Assembly (NCBI GenBank): GCA_018894105.1
Contig: CM032121.1
Location: 18,271,230 to 18,335,229 of the forward strand
DNA: 64,000 nt
Source of the DNA: Jacaranda mimosifolia
Taxonomy: Eukaryota > Streptophyta > Magnoliopsida > Lamiales > Bignoniaceae
Direction: 5' to 3'
Below are positions 23,291 to 32,885 of the stretch, piece by piece (position 1 is the stretch's first letter; each line of letters starts with the position of its first letter). A program made the position numbers and the translations under genes. The notes below the pieces were generated by a model that did not search any database, was not told the origin of the DNA, and was given only the letters and a program-made list of their open reading frames with translations.

Positions 23291-23524
23291 CATGCTTCGA
23301 CCTCGTATATAAATGGCCCCACTGGTGGAGTACCTGGCTTAACACTTAGCCAAGAACATGTCCCCAAAAACAGCGCCACCGCACTCCGCCTTCAGCCGCC
23401 GTATCGCTTCCGTCAAACAATCCTGACACTGCCCCATACTCAAGTCCCCAACGCACTGTGCCACCCCCCTGAACATCCTCGGACCCTCCAACCCGATACG
23501 CCACACCCGCCACATTCAACCCGG
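23291..23524 (-). pseudogene. PDLP second DUF26 domain
   Basis: Readings on the minus strand: YRVGGSEDVQ, then in another frame AQCVGDLSMGQCQDCLTEAI with the C-x8-C-x2-C signature of DUF26, RRLKAECGGAVFGDMFLAKC, a TAA in place of the next codon, and ARYSTSGAIY. The frameshift lies near 23455. These are clear signatures of the second DUF26 of PDLPs. Confidence 0.85.
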
Positions 23525-24091
23525 TGTTAGAAAAGCAATTTGTAATTCAAAAAAGAAAAAGAAAAAGAAAAAGAAAATTGAAGATTCAAGAATGGTCAAA
23601 AAGTCAAAAGGAAAGCTTCAAGAAAAGTCAAAGGAGGTGTAGTTGTAAAGTTTGATTCCACTTCTTATATCAAGGAGATAAGATTGGAGAATACACGTTC
23701 ATATAGAATTGTGTAGAAAATATGATGAAGTGGACAAGTTAGTTTTTTGCCTCCAAGGATATAAGGTTGAAGAAGCAAAGTTCATCTTGAACTTTACTAT
23801 CAAGAGAACCATATAGAATTGTGTAGAAATTATGATGTCTATATATATGTGTGTAGTATGTACTTGAATGTGTGTAGTATGTACTTGAAAGAAGGATAGA
23901 ATAGAAATGTAGAGAGAGAGATGTATGCTTGTGTATTGAAAGGAAAATATTAGAGTAGAAACCTAGAACAAAAACATATTTCTACAGTTTTATTGCATGA
24001 ACTTTGGAAAAACATTATAATATTGCAGTGTTATATCAAAATTTTCCTCCAATTTATCAATCTCTCTCAAATCTTACATTTACACCCAACA
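23525..24091 (-). mobile_element. Solo LTR in the PDLP coding region
   Basis: 567 bp with TGTTGG...TAACA ends on the minus strand, flanked by CCCGG (23520-23524) and TCCGG (24092-24096), a 4-of-5 target duplication. It separates VLAG of the first DUF26 region from LNVAG of the linker. Inside are small direct repeats: CATATAGAATTGTGTAGAAA at about 23700 and 23811, and TGTGTAGTATGTACTTGAA twice near 23851-23889. No coding sequence. It is the usual product of recombination between the two LTRs of one element. Confidence 0.8.
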
Positions 24092-24476
24092 TCCGGCAAG
24101 CACCGCACCACGGCGGCTCATTTCTTCCGCAGTATACCCATCAGACGGCCCGCATTTCTTCATCACCACAGTCTTGTCCTCCACCCCGATGAATGAAACA
24201 TTATCGTATTTGATGAAGCAGCCCTCCAACTTTACTGCGCCGCCACATGTTTGGGAGCACAACGGGTCGAGATGGGCGGGTCACTGCTCGGGCCATGCAG
24301 GTGGCGCAATCGGGCATGGCTAAGTCGGCCCATCAATGGTAAAGGCCGTAAACTACGTCTTGTGGGGTGGAGCCCATGATTGTGAACTTGTTGTAGGCGG
24401 AATAAGTGGCTTGAGTTGACAAGAGAGCTGAGGAGTCAATTAAGGCTTGATTCGTACTGGGAGTCGGGTGTATATT
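24092..24476 (-). pseudogene. PDLP first DUF26 domain
   Basis: The minus strand reads KYTPDSQYESSLN, then after lesions SSLVNS, AYNKFTIMGSTPQDVVYGLY, a TGA where a Cys is expected, WADLAMPDCATCMARAV, and after a frameshift CSQTCGGAVKLEGCFIKYDN and VSFIGVEDKTVVMKKCGPSD up to VLAG. The C-x8-C-x2-C pattern and the C-G-G-A-V block are those of DUF26. At least two frame changes and two stops are present. Confidence 0.85.
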
Positions 24477-25333
24477 TGTTGTTTCCAGGATTCAATCCAA
24501 CATGTAGTAATCCAAAGCAATAAATAAATATTACAAAACAGATTATCAGGAATGAAACAGATAATCACAGTGGAGTAATGCGTGCGTTTTTATCAATATG
24601 AAATTCAAATAAAGCATGTGTTATCAGAATTCAAACATGTAGCATGCGTGATCAGAATTTAAACATATAACATGCGTGATCAGAATTTAAACATACAGCA
24701 TACGTTATCAGAATTTTAACATAAACCATACATGATCAGAATAAGCGTCAATTCAAGGCAAATCAGAATTTAATACAATTAAACAGATACGAGTCCAGGA
24801 AAAGCCAAAATTCATATATTAACTGAGGCAACCATACAATAAAACATGATGTCAGATTTATCTAATATAAATACTGAATTTTAAAGTAAACTTATCTTAA
24901 GAATTCTGTATCGTAACAGAATTAATAGGGCGACCAAATCACAGAGAAATTCTGTTTGCCTTGAAGAAACGAGCGCCCCGACTCACCAGTGCAGCGGGTA
25001 CAGCGCAGCTCCTCCCAGGATGAGATGGTCCAGAACGATCAGGTGCACTCCGTCTCGTTCACCTCGAACAGTACTCAGTTACCCGGATCAGAATGTGACA
25101 ACCGTATATCAAGATTCGGGAAAGGGAATATTTGTGAGGAGAATATCAGAATATGAGAAGGGGAGGAAGGAATTTATGAGAGCGGGATCAAGAACTGCGG
25201 CAGTGTGCGTAAACATGAACAGTGTGGAATCAGGAGAATGATGGCGAATCTTTGGTGTATTGAAGACTGCCAGAGGCTTCCATCCAATGAATAATTAAAC
25301 ATGTAAATAGGCATACTTGTGCCAATTACAACA
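24477..25333 (-). repeat. Copia-C 3' LTR, lacking 655 bp of U3
   Basis: 857 bp. It matches 30029-30829 and 31485-31540 of the partner LTR but lacks the segment equivalent to 30830-31484. The junction (25274-25280, AGGCTTC) shows a GGC microhomology shared by both edges of the missing piece. The missing piece carries the TATA box and upstream U3. Contains about four copies of a roughly 32-bp tandem repeat (ATCAGAATTTAAACATA type) at 24613-24745. Confidence 0.9.
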
Positions 25334-25346
25334 ATCCCCCACAAAT
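25334..25346 (-). promoter_or_regulatory. Copia-C polypurine tract
   Basis: The minus strand reads ATTTGTGGGGGAT immediately before the 3' LTR, a typical plus-strand DNA primer. Confidence 0.75.
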
Positions 25347-25883
25347 CCATAGATAATGGCTATCAGATTCAACATAGCTCGCTTTCAGAAATGGTACCTT
25401 CCGGTTTGAACCACTCCCTAAGTTATCCGACTTTTGCAATCACCGGGACAAATGGATCTAAGCCTTGAATTTATACCCGTGATGTGATTGCGTCCATCAG
25501 TAACAACGAACTAAAGGCTATGTACTGATCTTTAGGGTTGAGACATTAAGGCCATGTGTCCCGATCTTAATTTATGAATGTTTGTCAAGGAACAACCCAA
25601 TTCCTTTAGTCCCGGCCAAAGGACTACATTCACTTAGTTGGGCGTCTCCAGGGATGCACTGCTCGCATCTCGTCCAAATTTGAGTTGACCCCATTCAGAG
25701 TTAAACTCTTACTGTACCAGCAGTAGTCAACACCTATCAGGCAATCAGGGGAGAGACACCAGATACAAAGTATCAATCTAATTTAGGTGCAACTTGATAT
25801 GCTCAGCAGCTTGTTTATACCACATTGAACCTACCTTGTGGGATCTCCACTTAGTAGGTTGGGTTGCCACTGCAGGTATATCA

Positions 25884-26678
25884 CTAATGGGTTTCCAGTC
25901 CCATCCCCAACCTGAATTTATGAACTGAGGACAAATCAAGTCCTTTAGTTAAAGGGTCTGCAATATTGTCTTTGGATCCAACAAGGTCAATTACAATAAC
26001 CCTATCAGACACTAACTCCCTTATAGACTTTAGTCTAACTTGGATGTGTCTCTTAGTCTTTTGATTGAACTTTGAACTACTTATCTTTGCAATTGTGGTT
26101 TGATTGTCACAATGTACAGCAATTCCCGAAAGAGGTTTGGTTACCATTGGCAATTGTACTATCAGCCCATATAACCATTCTGCCTCTGTCCCAGTTGTGT
26201 CCAAAGCACACAACTCAGCCTCAAAGGTGGACCGAGTTATCAAAGTCTGTTTAGAAGACTTCCAGGAGACAGTGCCTCCACCCAAGGTAAATACATACCC
26301 TGTACACCCATTACTTCCGGAGTTTTTGGCAATCCAGCTAGCGTCACTAAACCCTTCCAGCACTGCAGGAAATCTCTTGTAGTGCAAGGCTAGTGATGCT
26401 GAGCCCTTTAGATATCTAAGTACCCTATCCAACGCCTCCCAATGAGTTCGATTAGGGCAGCTTGTATATCTAGCAAGCTTAGAGACCGCAAATGAGATAT
26501 CTGGTCTTGAGCCGTTTGCAAGATACTGCAAGCTACCAATTATTTGAGAATACCTCAACTGAGATACTGGTACACTAGTTTCATTCTTAAAGAGAGCCAC
26601 TGAAGGATCATATGGTGTTTTTGCGATTCTACTTTGTTTATAGCCAAATTTCTCAATTATCTTCTCAACATAGTGAGA
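25884..26678 (-). pseudogene. Copia-C RNase H and end of RT
   Basis: Open for about 265 codons after the upstream nonsense codon, starting SHYVEKIIEKFGYKQS. Contains YLKGSASLALHYKRFP, GFSDASWIAKNSG (first catalytic Asp), TRSTFEAELCALD (Glu), VHCDNQTT (Asp), then KTKRHIQVRLKSIREL and GSKDNIADPLTKGL at the end of pol. All expected catalytic acids are visible. It degrades the genomic RNA strand during reverse transcription. Confidence 0.88.
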
Positions 26679-27653
26679 CTAAGAGACTGCTATACCTTCA
26701 GTTGAACGAGTCAACTTAAGTCCAAGAATCATTTCCGCAACCCCCATATCTTTCATTTCAAACTTGTTCTTTAAGAAACTTTTAGTCTCATTGATAATCT
26801 CAATGTTGGATCCAAATAGCAGAATGTCATCTACATACAGGCATAACACAATACAGTTATCACCTTTAACTTTGTTGTAGACGCACTTGTCATTATCGTT
26901 AACTATGAAACCAAATGACAATATTGTTTTGTCAAACTTTTCATGCCATTGTTTAGGAGCTTGTTTCAAACCATAAAGTGATTTAACAAGCTTGCAAACT
27001 TTCCACTCATTTCCAAAAGCTACAAATCCCTCAGGCTGATCCATATAAATTTCTTCCTTAAGATCACCATACAGAAAGGCTGTTTTCACATCCATCTGGT
27101 GAATGGGGAAATCATATATGGAAGCCAGTGCTATTAGCACTCGGATAGTAGTCAAACGAGCTACTGGGGAATAGGTGTCGAAGTAATCTATTCCCTCTTT
27201 TTGCCTAAACCCTTTAGCAACTAGCCTGGCCTTAAACTTATCAACAGTTCCGTCAGACTTAAGTTTCTTTTTGAAGATCCACTTGCTTCCTATAGTAGTA
27301 CACCCCGGAGGGAGATGGACTAATTCCCATGTCCCATTCGAGACAATAGAATCCATCTCACTCTTAATGGCTTCCTTCCAATGCTTAGCCTCAGGGGAAG
27401 CCATAGCATCCTTGAAGGTAACAGGATCACCCTCGATATTGTAAGTAACGAAATCACTTCCAAAGTCCTTAGTGATTCTAGCCCTTTTACTTCGTCTGGG
27501 TTCATCCAGTTCTTCAGGAACTGTGTCAGTACTACTAGGACCAGCCCCCACATTTGACATCTTTTCCACATGATCCGGAATCGATGTAGACTCAAGGGTT
27601 GAATCTAAAGAAACATTTTGAGGTATCCCAGTCTTCATGGGAAACACGTTCTA
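26679..27653 (-). pseudogene. Copia-C reverse transcriptase
   Basis: Residues numbered from the first codon after the TAG: RRSKRARITKDFGSDFVTY is the linker after integrase; the RT domain starts near residue 85 with AKHWKEAIKSEMDSI. Then come KFKARLVAKGFRQKEGIDY (138-155), QMDVKTAFLYGDLKEEIYM (184-202, first Asp at 186) and LCLYVDDILLFGS (268-280) with the catalytic Asp pair. The frame is entered through a TAG at 27653-27651 and ends at a TAG at 26681-26679. Both replace sense codons (probably Glu and Gln) in an otherwise continuous frame. Confidence 0.9.
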
Positions 27654-29480
27654 AAAGAACGTAGCATCGCAAAATTCGACTATAGTGTTCGCATCTATGC
27701 CCAGAATTTCTGATTTAATAACCAAAAATCGCATAGCATAAGATGTTTCTACATAGCCTAGAAAGACCGCATCAACAGTTTTAGGACCTAGTTTCTTCCT
27801 CTTGTGTTCAGGGACTAGAACTTTTGCAAGACAGCCCCACACTCGGAAGTATTTTAGACTAGGTTTCCTGCCTTTCCAGAATTCAAATGGAGTGCTTTCT
27901 TTATGTTTCAAAGGAACTCTATTCAGAATATGGCAAGCCGTACTCAGAGCTTCCCCCCACATGTACTTGGGCAATCCAGAATTCAAAAGCAGACTGTTAA
28001 TCATGTCTATAAAGGTTCTATTCTTTCGCTCAACTATTCCATTCGAAGTAGGAGAATAAGGAGCAGTTTCTTCATGAATTATGCCAAAATTACGGCAGCA
28101 TTCATGAAATGGGTTGGACCCATACTCTCCTCCCCTATCTGACCTTAACCGTTTAAGTTTTCTACCAGTTTGTGTTTTGGCTTCATTTTTAAACATAATG
28201 AACTTATCTAGTGCTTCATCTTTATGTTTCAATAGATAAACATAACAATACCTACTATTGTCATCTATAAAGGTGATAAAGTATCTTTTATTGTCTTTTG
28301 TTAAGACCCCATTGAACTCACAAATATCTGTGTGCACTAAGTCAAGAATTTCAGTTTGCCTTTCAACCGAGTGGTAAGGCTTTCTAACTTGCTTGGCTTC
28401 AACACAGATTTGACATTTATGACCACGTTCAATTTCATGTTTAGGAATTAAATTTAAGTTCATCATTCTTTTGACCGAACTACAATTCAAATGTCCTAAA
28501 CGGTTATGCCAAACAGATGAATTCTCAATAATGTTAATAACAGGAGAATTAGAAAAATCAACTTTATTAGAACCAATAATGTTCTCAACTCTCAACTTAA
28601 ACAAACCATCGGAAAGATAGCCTTTACAAATAAAAGTGCCGTAATGTAAAATTACAACTTTATTTGATTTGAAAGAAATTTCATAACCCTCCCTAACTAT
28701 TACAGAACCACTTATTACGTTTCTTCGAACTGCTGGGAAGTGATGCACCCTTAGTAGAGACAGTGTGCGCCCCGAAGGAAATTTCAGGTCCACGCGTCCT
28801 ATCCCATACACATTGGCAACACTTGAGTTCCCCATCGTCATAGTCCTTCCGCTAACAGGTTGGTAAGACACAAACAGTGATTTATCAGCACAAACATGCA
28901 CATTAGCACCAATGTCTATCAGCCAATCATATGGTTCATAGATAGAGAATAGTTCGGGTTTGCAAGAAACATACTCGTCAATGGATGCATCAGGAACTCC
29001 AACTTCGCTGGTGTCTCCAACAACTATGTTGACCACTGGTCCAGCAGACTGGGCTTTAGCCTTGGCTTTCTTGGAGGGACACTCCTTAACCCAATGCCCC
29101 TTTTGTCCACAATTCCAGCAAAGCCTGTTTGCCTTTGGTTTCTTATTTATTTTGGCTTTTCCCTTATCGATAGATTTAGAGTTTGAGTTCATGTTGACTT
29201 TCTTCTTTCCTATTATCACATTCGCCTTAGGATGATATTCAATAGGAATAGTATGTGATTGATTTCTGTGCTCCTCTTCAATACTTATGGCAATCATCAG
29301 ATCATCTAAGGTCAATTTCCCTTTTTGATGCTTCAGAGTCATGCCGAAACTTTCCCAAGATTTGGGGAACTTATCGACAATCGATATGACCATAAATTTT
29401 TCAGGGAGTTTCATTTCAGCATCAGCAAGGGAATGCTCTAGATTAATCAATTCATGTGTCTGTTCAGATACAGACCTGCC
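27654..29480 (-). pseudogene. Copia-C gag end, protease and integrase
   Basis: A continuous frame of about 600 codons. From its first codon near 29450: zinc knuckle CWNCGQKGHWVKEC (111-124); protease WLIDIGANVHVC (176-187), where the D-S-G triad reads D-I-G; pre-integrase HNRLGH (315-320) with CQIC (347-350); catalytic Asp in LVHTDICEF (375) and RSDRGGEY (438); Glu in NGIVERKNR (475); then FRVWGCLAKVLVPEHKRKK and VFLGYV. The integrase triad is complete. The Ser-to-Ile change in the protease would be expected to abolish processing. Confidence 0.9.
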
Positions 29481-29481
29481 C

Positions 29482-29880
29482 TCAACCTGTCTGATACTTT
29501 AGGAATTTGGAAACCGAATACTTTTCGAGCCCTTGCTCTTCAGTATTGTATTTCCTATCCAGTTCATCCCATAAAGATTTAGCCGTATAGGAATCAGAAC
29601 AGTATACATCAAAGAGTGTATCAGACAGAGCTAACAGAATCACTCCTCGAATAATCTGATCCTTAGTTTTCCAATCAGCTATTTCTTTACTTTTGGGATC
29701 AGTTTCAGTTGGTTCTGGCATGGTCAACTGAATCAATGAAAGAAGACCTTTCATCGTCAACCAGATTTTCATGTGCTGTTGCCAACGCCTAAAATACTGG
29801 CCCGTGAATTTTTTCGGCAGTCCGGAAAGGTCAACTTTCGCTGACACAATATCACCAATAACATGCGAAGTTGAAGCCAT
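29482..29880 (-). pseudogene. gag: Copia-C gag, N-terminal part
   Basis: Starts at the ATG at 29880 (MASTSHVIGDIVSAKVDLSG), about 150 bp inside the 5' LTR. Contains FTGQYFRRWQQHMKIWL and YTAKSLWDELDRKYNTEEQG, the standard copia Gag fold. The frame ends YQTG-stop; one extra G near 29487 shifts it away from VEGRSVSEQTHEL, which continues in the next frame. The gag core is otherwise intact. Confidence 0.9.
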
Positions 29881-30830
29881 CACAGAAAATTAAATTCCTA
29901 TAACAGAATATCTAGGCAAGATTCCTAGATATATCTACTCAGAAAAATCAGGCAAGATTCCTAGACAGGATCTCTAATCAGAATTTCAATAGATGATAAA
30001 CACACGAAATATCTCGTTTCTTCAAGATTGTTGTTTCCAGGATTCAATCCAACATGTAGTAATCCAAAGCAATAAATAAATATTGCAAAACAGATTATCA
30101 GGAATGAAACAGATAATCACAGTGGAGTAATACGTGCGTTTTTATCAATATGAAATTCAAATAAAGCATGTGTTATCAGAATTCAAACATGTAGCATGCG
30201 TGATCAAAATTTAAACATATAACATGCGTGATCAGAATTTAAACATACAGCATGCATTATCAGAATTTTAACATAAACCATACGTGATCAGAATAAGCGT
30301 TAATTCAAGGCAAATCAGAATTTAATACAATTAAATAGATACGAGTCCAGGAAAAGCCAAAATTCATATATTAACCGAGGCAACCATACAATAAAACATG
30401 ATGTCAGATTTATCTAATATAAATACTGAATTTTAAAGTAAACTTATCTTAAGAATTCTGTATCGTAATAGAATTAATAGGGCGACCAAATCACAGAGAA
30501 ATTCTGTTTGCCTTGAAGAAACGAGCGCCCCGACTCACCAGTGCAGCGGGTACAGCGCAGCTCCTCCCAGGATGAGATGGTCCAGAACGATCAGGTGCAC
30601 TCCGTCTCGTTCACCTCGAACAGTACTCAGTTACCCGGATCAGAATGTGACAGCCGTATATCAAGATTCGGGAAAGGGAATATTTGTGGGGAGAATATCA
30701 GAATATGAGAAGGGGATGAAGGAATTTATGAGAGCGGGATCAAGAACAGCGGCAGTGTGTGTAAACGTGAACATTGTGGAATCAGGAGAATGATGGCGAA
30801 TCTTTGGTGTATTGAAGACTGCAAAAGGCA

Positions 30831-30843
30831 CTCTATTTATAGG
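30831..30843 (-). promoter_or_regulatory. Copia-C LTR TATA box
   Basis: CCTATAAATAGAG on the minus strand is a near-consensus plant TATA box. The transcript would start some 30 bp downstream, near ATTGAAG/CTTCAATAC (about 30810). Confidence 0.75.
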
Positions 30844-30924
30844 CGGGATTAGGGTTAGAGTTTGCCAGTTAATGGCCTCTAACGCGTCACCCCAGCGAAT
30901 AGCATTCCGCCACATCAACTACAC

Positions 30925-31015
30925 ACGTCACACGTCCACCAGTAGCCAATGGCGTTCTGCCACTTGGCCCTCACACGTCACACACGTTCACAGCCTCACG
31001 CCACGTGTCCCACGT
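30925..31015 (-). promoter_or_regulatory. Cluster of six ACGT core motifs in the Copia-C U3
   Basis: ACGT cores start at 30925, 30932, 30975, 30984, 31003 and 31012; the one at 31003 is a full G-box (CACGTG). They lie about 80-175 bp upstream of the TATA box. ACGT cores are bound by bZIP and bHLH factors in stress and hormone promoters; a role here is inferred. Confidence 0.6.
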
Positions 31016-31540
31016 CTCCACCAGCATCATCCCATGATCTCGGTTAAATCCCACATATCAGGGTAATCTCCAACGGGTATTCAAAATTTAAATAATTGTC
31101 AATTAAATTTCGTCCAAAAAGATAAGATTGAGACTAAGACATTGGCTCTAACGCCCGCGACCCGGACCCAGAGCCGGGCCGGGCGGCGGCGGCGGCGTGC
31201 GTGTGGTCCACTTCATATGAACCCCTTAAAGAACACTTTATCAAGCATTCTTACTTGAGTTCAATATAAATTACTCCACACTAGTTTACAAAACCAATGT
31301 GGGACAAATGAAGGGTTAAAGACCCTTCAACTCCTCCACTTGGTTTTATAAGTCACAAGAAGGTCTCCACTCTCTCAAGCTTACAATGTGGGATAACTCA
31401 ACTTATAATACTTAACCATTTCCCTTCCACTATTCCACCAAATTCAACACTATAATTATCTATTGGATTCCAACCATAATTGGCTTCCATCCAATGAATA
31501 ATTAAACATGTAAATAGGCATACTTGTGCCAATTACAACA

Positions 31541-31675
31541 ATATTTTGTCGGCGAGCAGCCGCGGTAGAGGAAACTTTCCAGCGAGGAATGTGCAGCCAT
31601 GAAGAAATAAGTGCAAAGTATTTGAAGAGAAAATGTTATGAGTGGAACAAGTTTACAACATGCAGGTTTTTCCAT
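31541..31675 (-). pseudogene. PDLP 5' piece: signal peptide and mature N-terminus
   Basis: Start chosen at 31675, giving MEKPACCKLVPLITFSLQIL, a basic residue then a hydrophobic signal-peptide core, followed by ESFLYRGCSPTKY, the usual first Cys-containing strand of PDLPs. Coding then stops at the Copia-C target duplication and resumes at 24476 with KYTPDSQYES. An in-frame upstream start is possible but does not look like a PDLP. Confidence 0.75.
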
Positions 31676-31769
31676 GCTTTTCGTGGTGGAAGGGACTTTC
31701 ACGGAAATGAAAATGCGGTGGGTGCATTGTGTAAGAGTATTTAAGGACGGAATGTCGTTTAAAGAGCTC

Positions 31770-32885
31770 AACTGTCGAGTTGTCATCCACCGCACGGCAT
31801 AAATCTCAACTTTTCTTTTATTCTAATCACTTTATTTTACCTATTTTTGTGTAAGTATAATTGTCCTTTTAATTTGTTTAACCCTAACATTTAAATTTAT
31901 TTAATATCTTATTTTCTCCAATTTCCTCACATGCCAAATTTCATATTTTTAAAATATATAAAAAAATTATTTTTTAATAATATTGGATAATGCAATGCCC
32001 TAAAAAAAATTTTCTTCTCTATTTACATTATTTTTCTTTAAATATTTTGTTCTATTTATTATTTTCTACTTAAATAATTAGTAGACAAAATTATAAAGAT
32101 GCATCTTTAAATATTTAGTATACAAATTAAATTAATAGAATTCGAACACATCATTTCTTTTTCTTTAAATATATGAAAATTAATATATATATATATATAT
32201 ATGTATGCATAATCAATCATATATACATTTATGTCTGTATATACATATATATGTAAATAAACATACATACATACATATATATATCACTCAATACATAAAT
32301 ATATATCCACCTCTAACGCTCCCCCCACACCCCAACACCCATCCCCTGGTGGCAGACGGCCGGCTGGTCAAGGCCAGTGATCGCCTGGCCTTGCCGTTGG
32401 CCAAACGGCGACAACCTGGTTTGTTTGGGGTAGGAGTGGAAGGGCGCAAGGGTGTTGGATTTTGGGGGGTTGTTGGGGTTGGGGGGCTGGGGGAGGGTAA
32501 GGGAGGAAAAAGGGGTCTGATTTATATTTAAATTTATTTTTTTTAATTTACTAATTTTATATTTAAATTATTAAATATTTTTTTAGTAAATTATTCAAAA
32601 ATAATGATGATTTGTTGAAATTAAGGATAAAACAGAGACTAAATGTGAGATAAAAAAAGATTTGAATAAAGGACAAAATATTATTTTAAGACTAAACAAA
32701 ATAATTAGTAAACTATTTAAATAAAATTATAATTATTTTAAAACAAACCTAAATGTATGGTTGTTGATATGTTCGATTAAAAATCAATTCTAACAAAATG
32801 CTTACATAATAATAGGTAAAATAAAGTGATTAAGATAAAAGAAAAGTCGAGATTTATGCCGTGGGGTGGATGACCACTCGGCATT
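31770..32885. mobile_element. TIR element of about 1.1 kb upstream of the PDLP gene
   Basis: The left end (31776-31860, CGAGTTGTCATCCACCGCAC then GGCATAAATCTCAACTTTTC) is repeated inverted at 32817-32880, giving terminal inverted repeats of roughly 85-95 bp. There is no transposase. The right half holds a GC-rich core. Flanking duplications could not be recognised, so class (Mutator-like or other) is open. It sits about 100 bp from the PDLP start codon, in the former promoter. Confidence 0.6.
32320..32515 (+). repeat. GC-rich core with G-quadruplex-type G runs
   Basis: A GC-rich island in AT-rich DNA. Positions 32464-32505 contain consecutive G runs (GGGGGG, GGGG, GGGGGG, GGGGG, GGG, GGG) separated by 1-6 bases, which fits a G-quadruplex pattern. 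AAGGCCAG / CTGGCCTT (32370-32377 and 32385-32392) is a short stem. The inverted partner at 35043-35100 has the same runs as C on the plus strand. Confidence 0.7.

Larger units (their letters stand above)
24477..31540 (-). mobile_element. Copia-C: recent, nearly intact Ty1/copia element inside the PDLP gene
   Basis: 7064 bp, TGTTG...CAACA ends, flanked by a perfect 5-bp duplication ATATT (24472-24476 and 31541-31545). LTRs are 24477-25333 (3', shortened) and 30029-31540 (5', full length). The minus-strand polyprotein has the order gag, zinc knuckle, protease, integrase, RT, RNase H and is interrupted by only one frameshift and two nonsense codons. In the shared part of the LTRs I noted about 18 differences over roughly 800 bp, mostly transitions, so it is the youngest datable element here. 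Confidence 0.92.
30029..31540 (-). repeat. Copia-C 5' LTR, full length (1512 bp)
   Basis: Contains the 32-bp tandem repeats (30165-30297), a TATA box on the minus strand (CCTATAAATAGAG, complement of 30831-30843), a cluster of ACGT motifs upstream of it, and a GC-rich block with repeated GGC (31142-31200). It lies at the 5' end of the minus-strand element, so this promoter is the one that would make genomic RNA. Confidence 0.9.
22985..31675 (-). pseudogene. Broken plasmodesmata-located protein (PDLP) gene
   Basis: PDLPs are type I membrane proteins at plasmodesmata with two extracellular DUF26 (Gnk2-like) domains and one membrane helix; they promote callose closure of the channel. On the minus strand, four pieces in correct order make this gene: signal peptide and N-terminus (31675-31541), first DUF26 (24476-24092), second DUF26 (23524-23291), and, after a GT-AG intron, the membrane helix (23133-22985). 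Copia-C separates the first two pieces and a solo LTR the next two. Removing both, the reading resumes exactly at the target duplications. In addition there are frameshifts and stops (including a stop in place of a Cys in each DUF26), so the gene was dead or became dead. Confidence 0.85.

Noticed and set aside
23240..23530. 96-codon plus-strand frame rich in Pro and His
   Set aside because: Antisense of the PDLP second DUF26 domain, which is clearly coding-derived on the minus strand.
23525..24091. Interpretation of the gap between the two PDLP DUF26 domains as an intron
   Set aside because: No AG acceptor at the junction, and the TGTT...AACA ends with a CCGG-containing duplication fit a solo LTR better.
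27802..28142. Plus-strand frames opposite the Copia-C integrase
   Set aside because: Shadows of the well-supported minus-strand integrase reading.
31502..31795. 97-codon minus-strand frame taken as a whole gene
   Set aside because: Only residues from 31675 down to 31541 match PDLP; the upstream part is promoter or TIR-element DNA and the end is Copia-C LTR.
32205..32531. 108-codon plus-strand frame with Gly-rich tail
   Set aside because: Produced by the TA microsatellite and the G-rich island; biased composition, no similarity.
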